DNA of 64,000 nucleotides, from contig NZ_MDGP01000001.1 in the NCBI RefSeq assembly GCF_001747095.1, forward strand, positions 4,508,001 through 4,572,000, read 5' to 3'. This stretch comes from Roseivirga sp. 4D4 (GTDB lineage Bacteria > Bacteroidota > Bacteroidia > Cytophagales > Cyclobacteriaceae). The notes under the pieces are model-generated. The model saw only the letters and a program-made list of their open reading frames with translations. It had not been told where the DNA came from and did no database searches. The translations under genes were made by a program, and so were the position numbers. Of the stretch, positions 35,900 through 44,600 are shown one piece after another (position 1 is the first letter of the stretch; every line of letters begins with the position of its first letter).

Positions 35900-36282
35900 A
35901 AATAGTCTTTGAATGTCCAAATTGCGGAAAGGTAAATAGTCTTAAAGAGCATGCTTCAAATAGGTACAAGCTATCTGAGAAAATAGGAACAGAAATTCAT
36001 GTTGAGTGCTCTCATTGTGAACATAAGAGCGATATTCATATTAATCGGGTCTATGCGAAAGCAGACCCGATTATAGTGTCTATTGTAGCATTTGTTCTTA
36101 GTTCTGCTTCTATTCTTATTAGTCGTTATTTAGCTCAAACTTACTGGCGAGATAACATACTTGTGGACTTAAGGACTATAGAAGTAGTCGGGTTAGGTTT
36201 TATTATCCCTATTTTAATCTTGTCCATCGCTTTACCAACTTTTGGTAAGCGTGCTGAATATTTTAACTCATACAGGTTATAG
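35896..36282 (+). CDS. Small zinc-ribbon membrane protein, candidate immunity protein
   Basis: 128 residues from ATG 35896, overlapping the RHS stop as ATGA; a frame start at 35878 would add six residues. Two CxxC pairs (C7-P-N-C10 and C38-S-H-C41) form a zinc ribbon, followed by two membrane helices (about 59-80 and 99-118). Placement directly after a variable RHS tip argues for immunity against that toxin. A membrane location could mean the toxin acts at or crosses the inner membrane. Role inferred from position only. Overlaps the convergent lipoprotein gene by 6 bases. Confidence 0.75.
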   Translation: MKIVFECPNCGKVNSLKEHASNRYKLSEKIGTEIHVECSHCEHKSDIHINRVYAKADPIIVSIVAFVLSSASILISRYLAQTYWRDNILVDLRTIEVVGLGFIIPILILSIALPTFGKRAEYFNSYRL

Positions 36283-36723
36283 GATAATACCTTCAGCTGA
36301 ACTTTTCCGAGACTCAAATCCTTGATCGTATTTATCCATCTCATCGAAGTCATCATTGGCAAACTTTTTCATGTCAATGTTGACTTTGATTGGAGTTAAT
36401 TTAAACTCCTCCAGATCATTCCATAGTAACAGCTTACCATCCGACTCAAATTGGAAATTATACGTGACAGGGGTGTCATCAAAGTCAGAGATAACGATTG
36501 ATGAACGTCTTCTTTTCAATAGTTGTGATGCTGTTGTGCCTATCACATCATTGTGAGTTATGTAAAAATCATCACCAATTAGTACTTCATTATACATTCC
36601 TGAATTATCAAAATACATCCAAGCCCCATAAATTTCATCATCTTTGTGTTGATTTGAAGAACAACCTAGTAAAAGCGATAATATAAATACAAGGGTTATT
36701 TTTTTTGGTCTCAATTTTTTCAT
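36277..36723 (-). CDS. Small lipoprotein, function unknown
   Basis: 148 residues from ATG 36723, which places a lipoprotein signal (KKITLVFILSLLLGCSS, Cys21) near the N-terminus; an upstream ATG at 36762 adds 13 residues that would spoil the signal. The mature part has a lipocalin-like opening (DEIYGAWMYFDNSGMYNEVL) and beta-strand pattern (VTYNFQFESDGKLLLWN) like DUF4488/lipocalin-type stress proteins of Bacteroidetes. It could also be an immunity protein acting in the periplasm. Preceded by an XRE regulator gene 11 bases upstream. Confidence 0.75.
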   Translation of the reverse strand: MKKLRPKKITLVFILSLLLGCSSNQHKDDEIYGAWMYFDNSGMYNEVLIGDDFYITHNDVIGTTASQLLKRRRSSIVISDFDDTPVTYNFQFESDGKLLLWNDLEEFKLTPIKVNIDMKKFANDDFDEMDKYDQGFESRKSSAEGIIL

Positions 36724-36734
36724 GAATAAGCCTT

Positions 36735-36950
36735 TTATGCCCGAAGTCTTAAGTCGCCACAAGTCACATCTAGTATTTCAGTAGGTGTAACATCAATAGC
36801 AAGTGCTATCAAATAGATTTCTTCACCTCTGATTTTAGCAGATTCCTTAGTTGATAATTCACTAAGCCTATTCTTGCTAATTCCAGTTTTGCGGGAAATT
36901 TCTGCCTTGTTGACAGATTTAGTATTGAAATACTCTCCAAGCTTAGTCAT
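36735..36950 (-). CDS. Small XRE-type DNA-binding protein
   Basis: 71 residues. A helix-turn-helix is visible at about 14-33 (NKAEISRKTGISKNRLSELS), followed by a third and fourth helix (GEEIYLIALAIDVTPTEIL), the standard Cro/C1 layout. No extra domain. Lies between the lipoprotein gene and a broken ATPase gene on the other strand, and may regulate either or itself. Small single-domain regulators of this kind are frequent at the edges of mobile elements. Confidence 0.85.
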   Translation of the reverse strand: MTKLGEYFNTKSVNKAEISRKTGISKNRLSELSTKESAKIRGEEIYLIALAIDVTPTEILDVTCGDLRLRA

Positions 36951-37049
36951 AGAAATACCTGAATTCAGGACACTAATGTAGGAATTTCATACTTCTGTAA
37001 GAAAATCAAGTACAAATAGTTGATTAAAATACTTATTATTGGTATGATT

Positions 37050-37066
37050 GTACTGTTATTAAGTAC
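37050..37066. promoter_or_regulatory. Inverted repeat, possible XRE operator
   Basis: GTACT at 37050-37054 and AGTAC at 37062-37066 form an inverted repeat with a 7-base spacer in the 135-base gap between the divergent XRE and ATPase genes. Plausible operator position, but a 5-bp arm is weak evidence. Confidence 0.25.
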
Positions 37067-37085
37067 ATAAGTAATTCTATCTAGT

Positions 37086-37757
37086 ATGTCTAAGCTAAAT
37101 ACTTTAAATCCAGAACATCTCTGCTATACCCATGAACCACTAGAAATAGCAGTACTAGGTGGAATCAGGTTAGAAGGTCTAGATAGGTTAAGAACTACAT
37201 TAAAAATTGAAGTAGAAGGTTTGGCTATTAGACATAACCTAGACCTCTATAATGACAATCAGGTGGATAAGCTGGTCAGGAAAGTAGCTGAGAAATTGGA
37301 GATAGGAACATCAATCACCACAGCAGCAATACTTGAATTGACAGCATTATTAGAGCAATACAGGTTAGAAGAGATTGAGAATAGACAAAACCCATCAGAT
37401 AAGAGGAAAATTCTGAGCACAGAAGAAGTCAACGAAGCTAAAATCTATCTATCACCACCAAACCTGATGAATAGAACCAAAGAAGATATTGGTTTAAGTG
37501 GAGTAGTCGGTGAAGAAGATAATCGCCTTTTGATGTACCTGATATTTACTTCCAGAAAACGTGAGAATCCACTACATATTATTTCACTGGGAAGTTCAGG
37601 TATCGGTAAGACACACTTACAAGAAAAGGTAGGTGAGTTAATTCCAGAAGAGGATAAAATTGAAATCACATCCCTGTCTGCCAACGCCTTTTACTACTTC
37701 GGTCAACGTCAATTAAAAAATAAATTAATAACCCCCTGGTCCTCACATGCTGCCTAG
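37086..37757 (+). pseudogene. P-loop ATPase gene truncated by a MITE-like element
   Basis: The frame codes for 223 residues. An N-terminal helical region (1-135) is followed by VVGEEDNRLLMYLIFTSRK and a Walker A motif SLGSSGIGKTH, then FYYFGQRQLKNKLI, where similarity to mobile-element helicase/primase-associated ATPases should continue into a Walker B. Instead the 119-bp repeat element starts at 37733 and supplies the final codons (PWSSHAA) and the stop. No Walker B, sensor or C-terminal domain remains. I take it as a dead gene from a former mobile element; the exact family is not certain. Confidence 0.75.
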
Positions 37758-37851
37758 TGCTCACCTTTGGTGAGTACTGGTCTTATGCTACACTTGAAGT
37801 GTAATAATTCATAACTTAAGATAGGTCCGCACTACAAGTGCGAACCAGGGG
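37733..37851 (+). repeat. 119-bp MITE-like element, copy D
   Basis: Bounded by perfect 8-bp terminal inverted repeats CCCCTGGT (37733-37740) and ACCAGGGG (37844-37851). Contains three hairpins in a row: AGTGCTCACC-TTT-GGTGAGTACT, TACACTT-G-AAGTGTA, and the core GGTCCGCACT-ACA-AGTGCGAACC. No coding capacity and no clear target-site duplication. Copy E at 38039 has the same length and order. Confidence 0.9.
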
Positions 37852-37852
37852 A

Positions 37853-37999
37853 GTAGAAACCAATGGTCAGGATGTTGGGGATATGCAGTTGAAGTTACTG
37901 GAGAAGGTTGAGGAGTTGACTTTGTATATGATTGAACTGGAAAAGACAGTAAAAAAGCAGTCAGAAGAATTAAAGGCGCTTAAAGCTTCAAAGAACTAG
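37853..37999 (+). pseudogene. Fragment of the tail-fibre C-terminal module
   Basis: In the frame beginning at 37853, 48 codons and a stop encode [20 protein letters not shown], then [16 protein letters not shown] and a Lys-rich end. This matches the last part of the module shared by the three proteins encoded at 24929-27987 ([20 protein letters not shown]). No start codon, signal peptide or upstream part remains; the fragment lies just after MITE copy D and before copy E. It indicates that a fourth such gene once stood here. Confidence 0.85.
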
Positions 38000-38038
38000 C
38001 TTTCGCACTAAAGGGGCCGGCTAGTGAGCCGTCCGATC
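38000..38038. other. Short spacer with an imperfect palindrome
   Basis: Between the module fragment and MITE copy E; GGCCGGCT-AGTG-AGCCGTCC near 38015-38034 is an imperfect 8-bp hairpin. With the two MITEs, the fragment and the terminator, this accounts for the whole gap 37758-38239; no intact gene is present. Confidence 0.4.
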
Positions 38039-38157
38039 CCCCTGGTCCTCACATGCTGCCTAGTGCTCACTTTTAATGAGTACTGATCTTATAGTACACT
38101 TGAAGTGTAATAATTCATGACTTAAGATAGGTCCGCACTACAAGTGCGAACCAGAGG
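38039..38157 (+). repeat. 119-bp MITE-like element, copy E
   Basis: Same length, orientation and hairpin order as copy D, 306 bases away. Left end CCCCTGGT is intact (38039-38046); the right end is ACCAGAGG (38150-38157), one mismatch. Differences from copy D are scattered substitutions, mostly in the first hairpin (TTTTAATGAGTACTGATC). Confidence 0.9.
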
Positions 38158-38196
38158 CCCCCACTTACCGAGTAAGCCTTGGTATCCAGAATTTGG

Positions 38197-38229
38197 AAAA
38201 CCGTCCGACCGCTCGAAGCGGTCAGACGG
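38197..38229 (-). terminator. Rho-independent terminator of the adhesin-PorP-OmpA operon
   Basis: On the minus strand a 13-bp stem (CCGTCTGACCGCT, loop TCG, AGCGGTCGGACGG, one T-G wobble) is followed by TTTT. It begins 11 bases after the OmpA-family stop codon. Plus-strand transcription would see no T-run, so it acts in one direction. Confidence 0.85.
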
Positions 38230-38239
38230 ATATCACGTC

Positions 38240-40417
38240 TTAATAAGAAACCACTTTAAACTCGGTACGTCTGTTCGCCTGGTGTTCTTCTGTGCTACAA
38301 GCCACACCATCTTCGCATTGGTTGACCAATTGCGTTTCGCCATAACCCTTACCCACAATGCGGTCTTGGGCAATACCCCTGGAGACGATATAAGCCGCAG
38401 AAGACCGTGCCCTGCGATCGGAGAGTGCCAGGTTATAAGGATCACCACCACGTGAATCGGTATGTGAGCCTAGCTCAATCTTAATGGTCGGGTTATCCGT
38501 CATCATGGCCACAATTTTGTCGAGCTCTATGGCAGCATCCGGTCGAATGTCCGACTTGTTCAAGTCGAAATAGATATTTTCAATTCTAATGGCTCTACCG
38601 ATCACGATTTCATCCATTTCCAAGTCGAACTTGATAATACCACCAGGCTCAGAACCCGTTTCTACCTTAGTTCTGAAGTTGAAATATCCTTCTTTCTGTA
38701 AGAAGACATCGTATTCAGCATCTGGCTGCGCAATAAAGTAGAGCAATCCATTTTCATTGGTTCTCACACTGTCCACTTCTCCGGTAGTCGTTTCTGTGAA
38801 GGTCACTAGGGCATTGTCTACTGGGGTGCCCGCTGGTGTCACTAAATCTCCTTTAACAACCAGCAACTCACGAAGTGGAATGGTCAAAAACTCTTTGTCC
38901 AATACATCATCAAAAGTCTTAGCAGAGTCCAGACCAACGGACCAATCAGGTTTGGTAGCCGTGAAGTCATAGTCCTTATCCCAGTCCAATACAAATTCAA
39001 AGTTACCATCGGCTTGCGTGGTGATTTTGATGCTATCTCCTTCATCAGTGGACAAGAAGACATCGGCATTGCCCAATGGAGCGCCAGAACGTTGATCAAC
39101 CACTATTCCCTTAATCGCAATATTCTCTGGTTTCGGTGGCTTCACAATGCTGAAAGAGTAAATATCATCACTACCCATACCACCATCTCGGTTAGAGGTG
39201 AAGTATCCGCTTTTCAGGGAATCTCCGAGGATAATTCCGAAATCATCTTTTCGCGAGTTCATGGGAATGCCCATGTTGTAGACTGTTTCCGTGCTGTCTG
39301 TCAAAACCACCTGGTAAATATCCAGCCCGCCCACACCGTAATGTCCGTCAGACGAGAAAAAGAGTACACTGTCTTTCACAAAAGGAAAGACTTCATCACC
39401 CGAGGTATTGATCTTTGGTCCCAGATTAACGGGCTCTGACCAATTGCCATTTTCCAATTGGCTCATATACAAGTCCACACCACCTTGCCCTCCCGGCATA
39501 TCGGAGGAGAAGTACAGGGTTTTTTCGTCAGAAGAAATCGCTGGATGGCCCACACTATATTCTTTGTTGTTATAAGGAAAAGGTTGGGGTTTGCTCCATT
39601 TGCTGTTGACACTAGCACGTTCTGAAAGGTACAGTTGCAGGTGGATCGTTTCGTCTTCGGCCTTGCCCACTCTCTTTCCATTGTAATTGTTTCGGGTAAA
39701 AATCACCTTCTCGAAATCATCATAAAAGCTCAATGGCCCTTCGTGATATTTGGTATTCAAGAGATCACTAAATAGGTCCACTGTGCTGGTGGAGTCACTC
39801 GTAGGTTTGTAGTGATAGATCTGCAAAAAGTTAGTGTCGTCCCAACCATGCCTACGCTTTACTATCTTAAAGCCAGACCGATTTGAACTAAACACAACCC
39901 CTTCGCGATAGTAGACTGGACTAAAGTCAGAGCCTTCGGAGTTAAATGCTGCCGTATCAATCTTAAAACGAGCTGAGTCCTGATAAAAGGCCTCAAAATT
40001 GTCTATTCCAGCAATAAGATTTCTAGCTCGGGTTGAGTCATCAGCCTCATAATTATAACGTTCTAACCAGCTGCGGGCACGATCGTACTGCCCGTTACTC
40101 ATTAAGGCTTGGGCATAATAGAGTTTATGAATCGGGTCGGAGATAGAGTCGTTTACAACTTCGGCATACCAGAGAGCTGCTTTTTCTGGCTGGTTCATCA
40201 GGCGATACGACTCTGCTAATTGCAGTTTCGCATAGCTAAAACTAGAATCTCTCGCTACCAGTCTTTCATAGATCTTCGCTGCTTCGACAAATTCGAAGCC
40301 ATCGAAAAGTTTTCCCGCGCGCATCACATCCAATCGCGAACGATTTTGCGCTTGCGCTAGTCCTGAACTTAAGATCAGAGCAAATACCAATAAGAGTTTT
40401 AAGTGTTTCTTCAGCAT
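38240..40417 (-). CDS. OmpA family protein with TPR and PD40 domains (PorE-like)
   Basis: 725 residues. Signal peptide (about 1-23), TPR-like helices (25-130), PD40 propeller motifs (FSSNRSGFK; LYFSSDMPGGQGGVDLYM; LFFSSDGHYGVGGLDIY; YFTSNRDGGMGSDDIY), two carboxypeptidase-regulatory/CNA-B beta domains (about 430-600) and a C-terminal OmpA peptidoglycan-binding domain (about 612-725: IYFDLNKSDIRP, HTDSRGGDPYNLALSDRRA). This order matches PorE and related type IX secretion components that tie the outer-membrane complex to peptidoglycan. It follows the PorP/SprF-like gene after 3 bases and ends the giant-adhesin operon. Confidence 0.92.
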   Translation of the reverse strand: MLKKHLKLLLVFALILSSGLAQAQNRSRLDVMRAGKLFDGFEFVEAAKIYERLVARDSSFSYAKLQLAESYRLMNQPEKAALWYAEVVNDSISDPIHKLYYAQALMSNGQYDRARSWLERYNYEADDSTRARNLIAGIDNFEAFYQDSARFKIDTAAFNSEGSDFSPVYYREGVVFSSNRSGFKIVKRRHGWDDTNFLQIYHYKPTSDSTSTVDLFSDLLNTKYHEGPLSFYDDFEKVIFTRNNYNGKRVGKAEDETIHLQLYLSERASVNSKWSKPQPFPYNNKEYSVGHPAISSDEKTLYFSSDMPGGQGGVDLYMSQLENGNWSEPVNLGPKINTSGDEVFPFVKDSVLFFSSDGHYGVGGLDIYQVVLTDSTETVYNMGIPMNSRKDDFGIILGDSLKSGYFTSNRDGGMGSDDIYSFSIVKPPKPENIAIKGIVVDQRSGAPLGNADVFLSTDEGDSIKITTQADGNFEFVLDWDKDYDFTATKPDWSVGLDSAKTFDDVLDKEFLTIPLRELLVVKGDLVTPAGTPVDNALVTFTETTTGEVDSVRTNENGLLYFIAQPDAEYDVFLQKEGYFNFRTKVETGSEPGGIIKFDLEMDEIVIGRAIRIENIYFDLNKSDIRPDAAIELDKIVAMMTDNPTIKIELGSHTDSRGGDPYNLALSDRRARSSAAYIVSRGIAQDRIVGKGYGETQLVNQCEDGVACSTEEHQANRRTEFKVVSY

Positions 40418-40420
40418 TGC

Positions 40421-41341
40421 TTAAAAGTATCTTGGTGAAATGATCTTTTTCTTCCCGAATACAAACCTGTATTGAATCATGAGCTCATGCGATCCTGCAT
40501 TTACGCGCCTAAGATCGGTAGTAGTGGCAAAATCATAGGCATATCCAAACTGGAATTGCTTAGAGATTTGCACCTGAACTAGCGCATCAAACGAATCGAA
40601 TGAACGATAGGACAGTCCGGCCCAGATAATATCTTTAATAAGGAAGTTAGCATTGATGTCGAACTCGACTGGAGCATTTTCTACATACTTAATCAAAAGA
40701 TTAGGTTTGAATTTCAAATCCCTGGAGATGTCAAATACATAGCCCATATATCCAAAATAGTGACGCTCAAGTCTCGAATCAGAGTCGCTATTGTTTACAT
40801 CCAACTTACTGCGAACCAGCTGTGGCACAGACACCCCTGCAAAAAAGCGATTGGTATTGAAGTACAATCCTGCACCGAAATTCGGTCGGTTAATGTTGAT
40901 GTCACCTTGCGCGAATGCAGGGTCAGTACCACTAATTTGACTCAATTTTGAGTTGTAATTGGCAAGGCCTCCTTGCAGTCCGAAAGCTAACCTAGCAGAA
41001 CCACTGAACCGGATTCGATAAGCAAAAGCCAGATAGGCCGTTGTTTGATCCGTCACACCAATCCTATCATGGATTAGCAATGCCCCAACATTGGCACTAC
41101 CACTCGCATTGAAAGGTGAGTGAATGCTGAAGGTTTGACTTGAAGGAGCTCCTTCAAGACCCACCCACTGCTCTCTTGCCAGGAAGGTAGCCGTGATGTT
41201 ATCATGACTACCCGCATAGGCAGGGTTAATGGCCAGTCCATTAAACATGTACTGGGTGAACATTACCTGTTGTTGTGCCATCCCGACATGTCCAAATACT
41301 GTCAGAATCAAAGCAAGTGATATGTTTCTTATCAATTTCAT
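40421..41341 (-). CDS. PorP/SprF family type IX secretion outer-membrane protein
   Basis: 306 residues. Signal peptide (about 1-22), then the family hallmark FTQYMFNGLAINPAYAGS and REQWVGLEGAPSSQTFSIH, and a 14-strand-like outer-membrane barrel pattern ending MIQYRFVFGKK. PorP/SprF-like proteins are needed for export and attachment of specific type B (CHU_C) substrates, and each is usually encoded beside its substrate. Here it lies 12 bases after the giant CHU_C adhesin, so it is the likely partner for that protein. Confidence 0.95.
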   Translation of the reverse strand: MKLIRNISLALILTVFGHVGMAQQQVMFTQYMFNGLAINPAYAGSHDNITATFLAREQWVGLEGAPSSQTFSIHSPFNASGSANVGALLIHDRIGVTDQTTAYLAFAYRIRFSGSARLAFGLQGGLANYNSKLSQISGTDPAFAQGDININRPNFGAGLYFNTNRFFAGVSVPQLVRSKLDVNNSDSDSRLERHYFGYMGYVFDISRDLKFKPNLLIKYVENAPVEFDINANFLIKDIIWAGLSYRSFDSFDALVQVQISKQFQFGYAYDFATTTDLRRVNAGSHELMIQYRFVFGKKKIISPRYF

Positions 41342-41353
41342 GTTCAGTATCTA

Positions 41354-41656
41354 TTATCGTTTGATCACTATAAATCCACTCAATGGTTTCGAACCATCCC
41401 TCAAATCAATTACATAGAAGTAGGTACCATCAGGTAATCGCTCACCTTCTTTGTTAACGAACAGCCCTACAATCGCATCACCATTCCATGCTCTTGTAGT
41501 ATTGTTATAACCTTCGGTCTCCCAAACTTTATTACCCCATCGGTTGAAGACTTGTACATTGTTATTCGGGAATTTATCGATACCCTCAATAAACCATGTC
41601 TCATCTCCCATGCCATCATTATTCGGTGAAATACCCTGACCTGGGATTACATCCGA
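41354..41656 (-). other. CHU_C / type B type IX sorting domain of the adhesin
   Basis: The last 100 residues: [32 protein letters not shown], the variable WNGDAIVG part, [12 protein letters not shown] and the final GFIVIKR. This is the gliding-motility-associated C-terminal domain (type B CTD) used by type IX secretion in Bacteroidetes. Confidence 0.95.
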
Positions 41657-44600
41657 ATTCTCAAGCACTGTAATGGTCACCACTGCCGTGTCACATTTGA
41701 CGGGTATACCATCATCACAAACCTGATAGGTAAAGGTAACCACACCGAAGAAATCTGGTGTTGGCGTGTAAGTGTATGATCCATCAGGATTGAAGACCAA
41801 AGTACCTCTTTCTGACGCTGAACCACCATTTACAAGTGAGTAGGTCAATTGGTCACCATCTGCTTCGGTATCATTGAAAATAACCGTTCCGTTAGTCAAT
41901 GAGGTGTTTTGTAGCATGGTTACATCGTCATCTTCAGCAATTGGTGGGTTGTTAAAGGTGAGCTCAACCGTACTCACATTATTGGTTTCGTCTGGATCTA
42001 CCTCCGTTCCAATTACTGAAACAGAATTGGTATGCTCACCATCATCCAGCACATTGGCCACTATGACTAGTGTCTCTGTCTGATCAAGTACCAGAATACC
42101 GATGTTCCAGGTGCCTGCTACTTCATCATAAGTACCAGTCGTTGTCGTAGCACTAACAAATTCATAACCTGATGGCAGTTGTTCGTTGACCACGACATTG
42201 GTTCCAGGATTAGGCCCAGCATTGTTCACCACGATGGTAAAGATTACCTGACCACCACTTTCTGGATCATCATCATTGATTGATTTCATCACTGAAAGAT
42301 CGGCCCTTGGTAATGTGATACGCTTAGAAGCAGTGTTGTTCGATAGGTCTGGATCGAATTGATCAGCTCCTATAATGGACACCTCGTTCAAGTATTCACC
42401 CGCTCTGTTGACGGTTACTGTAATACCCAAGGTTGCAGTTTCATCTACACCCAGTGTTGGAATACTCCAAATATTGGTATTAGTATCATAGGTACCTGCA
42501 CCTGCTGCAATACTCACCACAGTGTATCCATCAGGAACCTCTTCCAGCACTTCAATATTCGTTGCCGGACTCGGTCCGTTGTTACCCACCGTCACGAAGA
42601 ACGTGATGGTCTCATTCAACTCAGGACGTGCATTGCTCACGGATTTTTCGATTTGCAGGTCTGAGATATCCGGTAGGATCTTCGCAAATGCCTCGTCATT
42701 GGCCGTGTTCAGATCGGTTTGGTCGATGTTCTCAATGCTTGCAATGTTGAGGTAATTACCCGTTGGCAATACTTCCGCTCGAACTGATAGTGTTGCTACC
42801 TGATTCAACCTGAGGGTATCAACTCGCCAGATACCAGAATTTGGATTGTAGTTACCGATGGCAGTGAATCCAATGAATCGATAGCCATCAGGCAATAGGT
42901 CATTGACCACGATACCAGAGGCAGTCTCAGGTCCCGCATTCGTCATCACTACAGTAAACCTCACAATGTCACCAATAATAGGGTTAGCATTGTCAACCGT
43001 TTTGGTCAACCCAACATCGGCCTGCTTAATGCTTGTGAAGGCAGACGATAGATCGTTATTCGGATTTACATCGAATTGATCTACTGCAATCAGGCGAGCG
43101 GTATTCGTATAGCTTCCCGATCCGTTGACCGTAGCTCTAACCAGTAGGAATGCGCTGCTACCTTCGATCAATTGATCGATTTGCCATTCACCCGTTACTG
43201 GGTCGTAGCTACCAATACTTGCGAAGCCATCCACGAAGGTGTAACCTGATGGTAGTAGATCGGAGATCACAATACCTGAGGCTCCATCCTGTCCTACGTT
43301 TCTTACCAGTATACTGAAGTTCACTTCGTCTCCGATGTTCGCCTCGTCATTGTCGATCGTTTTAGTGACGGCAATGTCTACAGTAGGAGGGTTCACCTCA
43401 GCTTCACTGGAATCGTTATCGGCATTGCTGTCTTTCTGATCCAAACTGCTAATGGTAGCCGTGTTGTCATAATCACCCTCTTCAAGCACCTTGGCTGTAA
43501 TGACCAAGTTGAGCGTTTGTCCGTTGTTAATACCATCAAGTATCCAAGCCGATTGACCTGCGTCATAACTACCTGCATCAGCGGCTACACTTACTAGTTC
43601 ATAACCAGACGGTATTTGCTCTGTCACCACTACATTTGTCGCATTATCCGGTCCGTTATTGGTTAGAGCAACAGTAAAGACTACCTGCTCTCCAATATTC
43701 GGTATGGATGTGTCCACAGTTTTAGTGATACCCAAATCAGCAGCTCTTGGCGAGATACTGGCAGTAGAACTATTATTTGCTGTATTCGAGTCGAACTCAT
43801 CGACATCATTTACTCGAACTGTATTTGAGAAGCTTCCTTCGGCCTTGGTTTGAACTTTCACTTTTAAGGTTGCCTGCTCGTTAAGGATCATTGAATTCAA
43901 TGTCCAAAGCCCCGTTCCAGCATCGTAATCACCTTTGCTCGCTTCGGTTCCGATCAGGATAAATCCACTCGGAATAATTTCCGAAATCTGGATGTTATTG
44001 GCCTGATCTGGTCCATTGTTGGTCAAGGTGACAGTGAAGTTCACTTCTTCACCAATATCCGCTCTGGTGATATCCGATGTCTTGGTCAATGCCAGGTCAG
44101 CAGTTGGGAATACCACTTCAGCTGACGCTTCATCATTGCTCGTATCAGGGTCTACTTGATCACTATTCGTGATCGAAACGGTATTGGTCAAATCTCCGGT
44201 CGATAATACTTCACCCTGAACGGTCAAGGTCACCGTATCATTTGCCGCTAGGGTTCCGATGGTCCAAACACCTGTTGAAGGAACGTAAGTACCACTTCCA
44301 GCAGTAGAGCTCTCTAATTCATAACCACTCGGCAGTAGGTCTTGTACTTCCAGACTAGTAGCTGCATCTGGTCCTGCATTGAACACCTTAACAGTAAAGA
44401 CAACACTCTCACCTACATTGGCCGTGGCGTCACTCACTACTTTGCTAACACCTACATCCGCTGTCTGAACTACCACACTTTGCTGAGAACTGTTGTTCGT
44501 CTCGTCTGTATCGAATTGATCCGCAGCTGTGATTGTCGCAATGTTGGTATGGTCACCTGTAGGTTGTGCTTCCGTAATGAAGTTAATCACTGCACTTCCA

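Noticed and set aside
37733..38157. Paired palindromic elements as a mini CRISPR or integron attC sites
   Set aside because: Only two copies, 306 bases apart, with gene debris between them and no cas or integrase gene; terminal inverted repeats fit a MITE better.
38144..38455. Plus-strand frame of 103 codons over the 3' end of the OmpA-family gene
   Set aside because: Starts inside MITE copy E and runs antisense through the conserved OmpA domain; no independent support.
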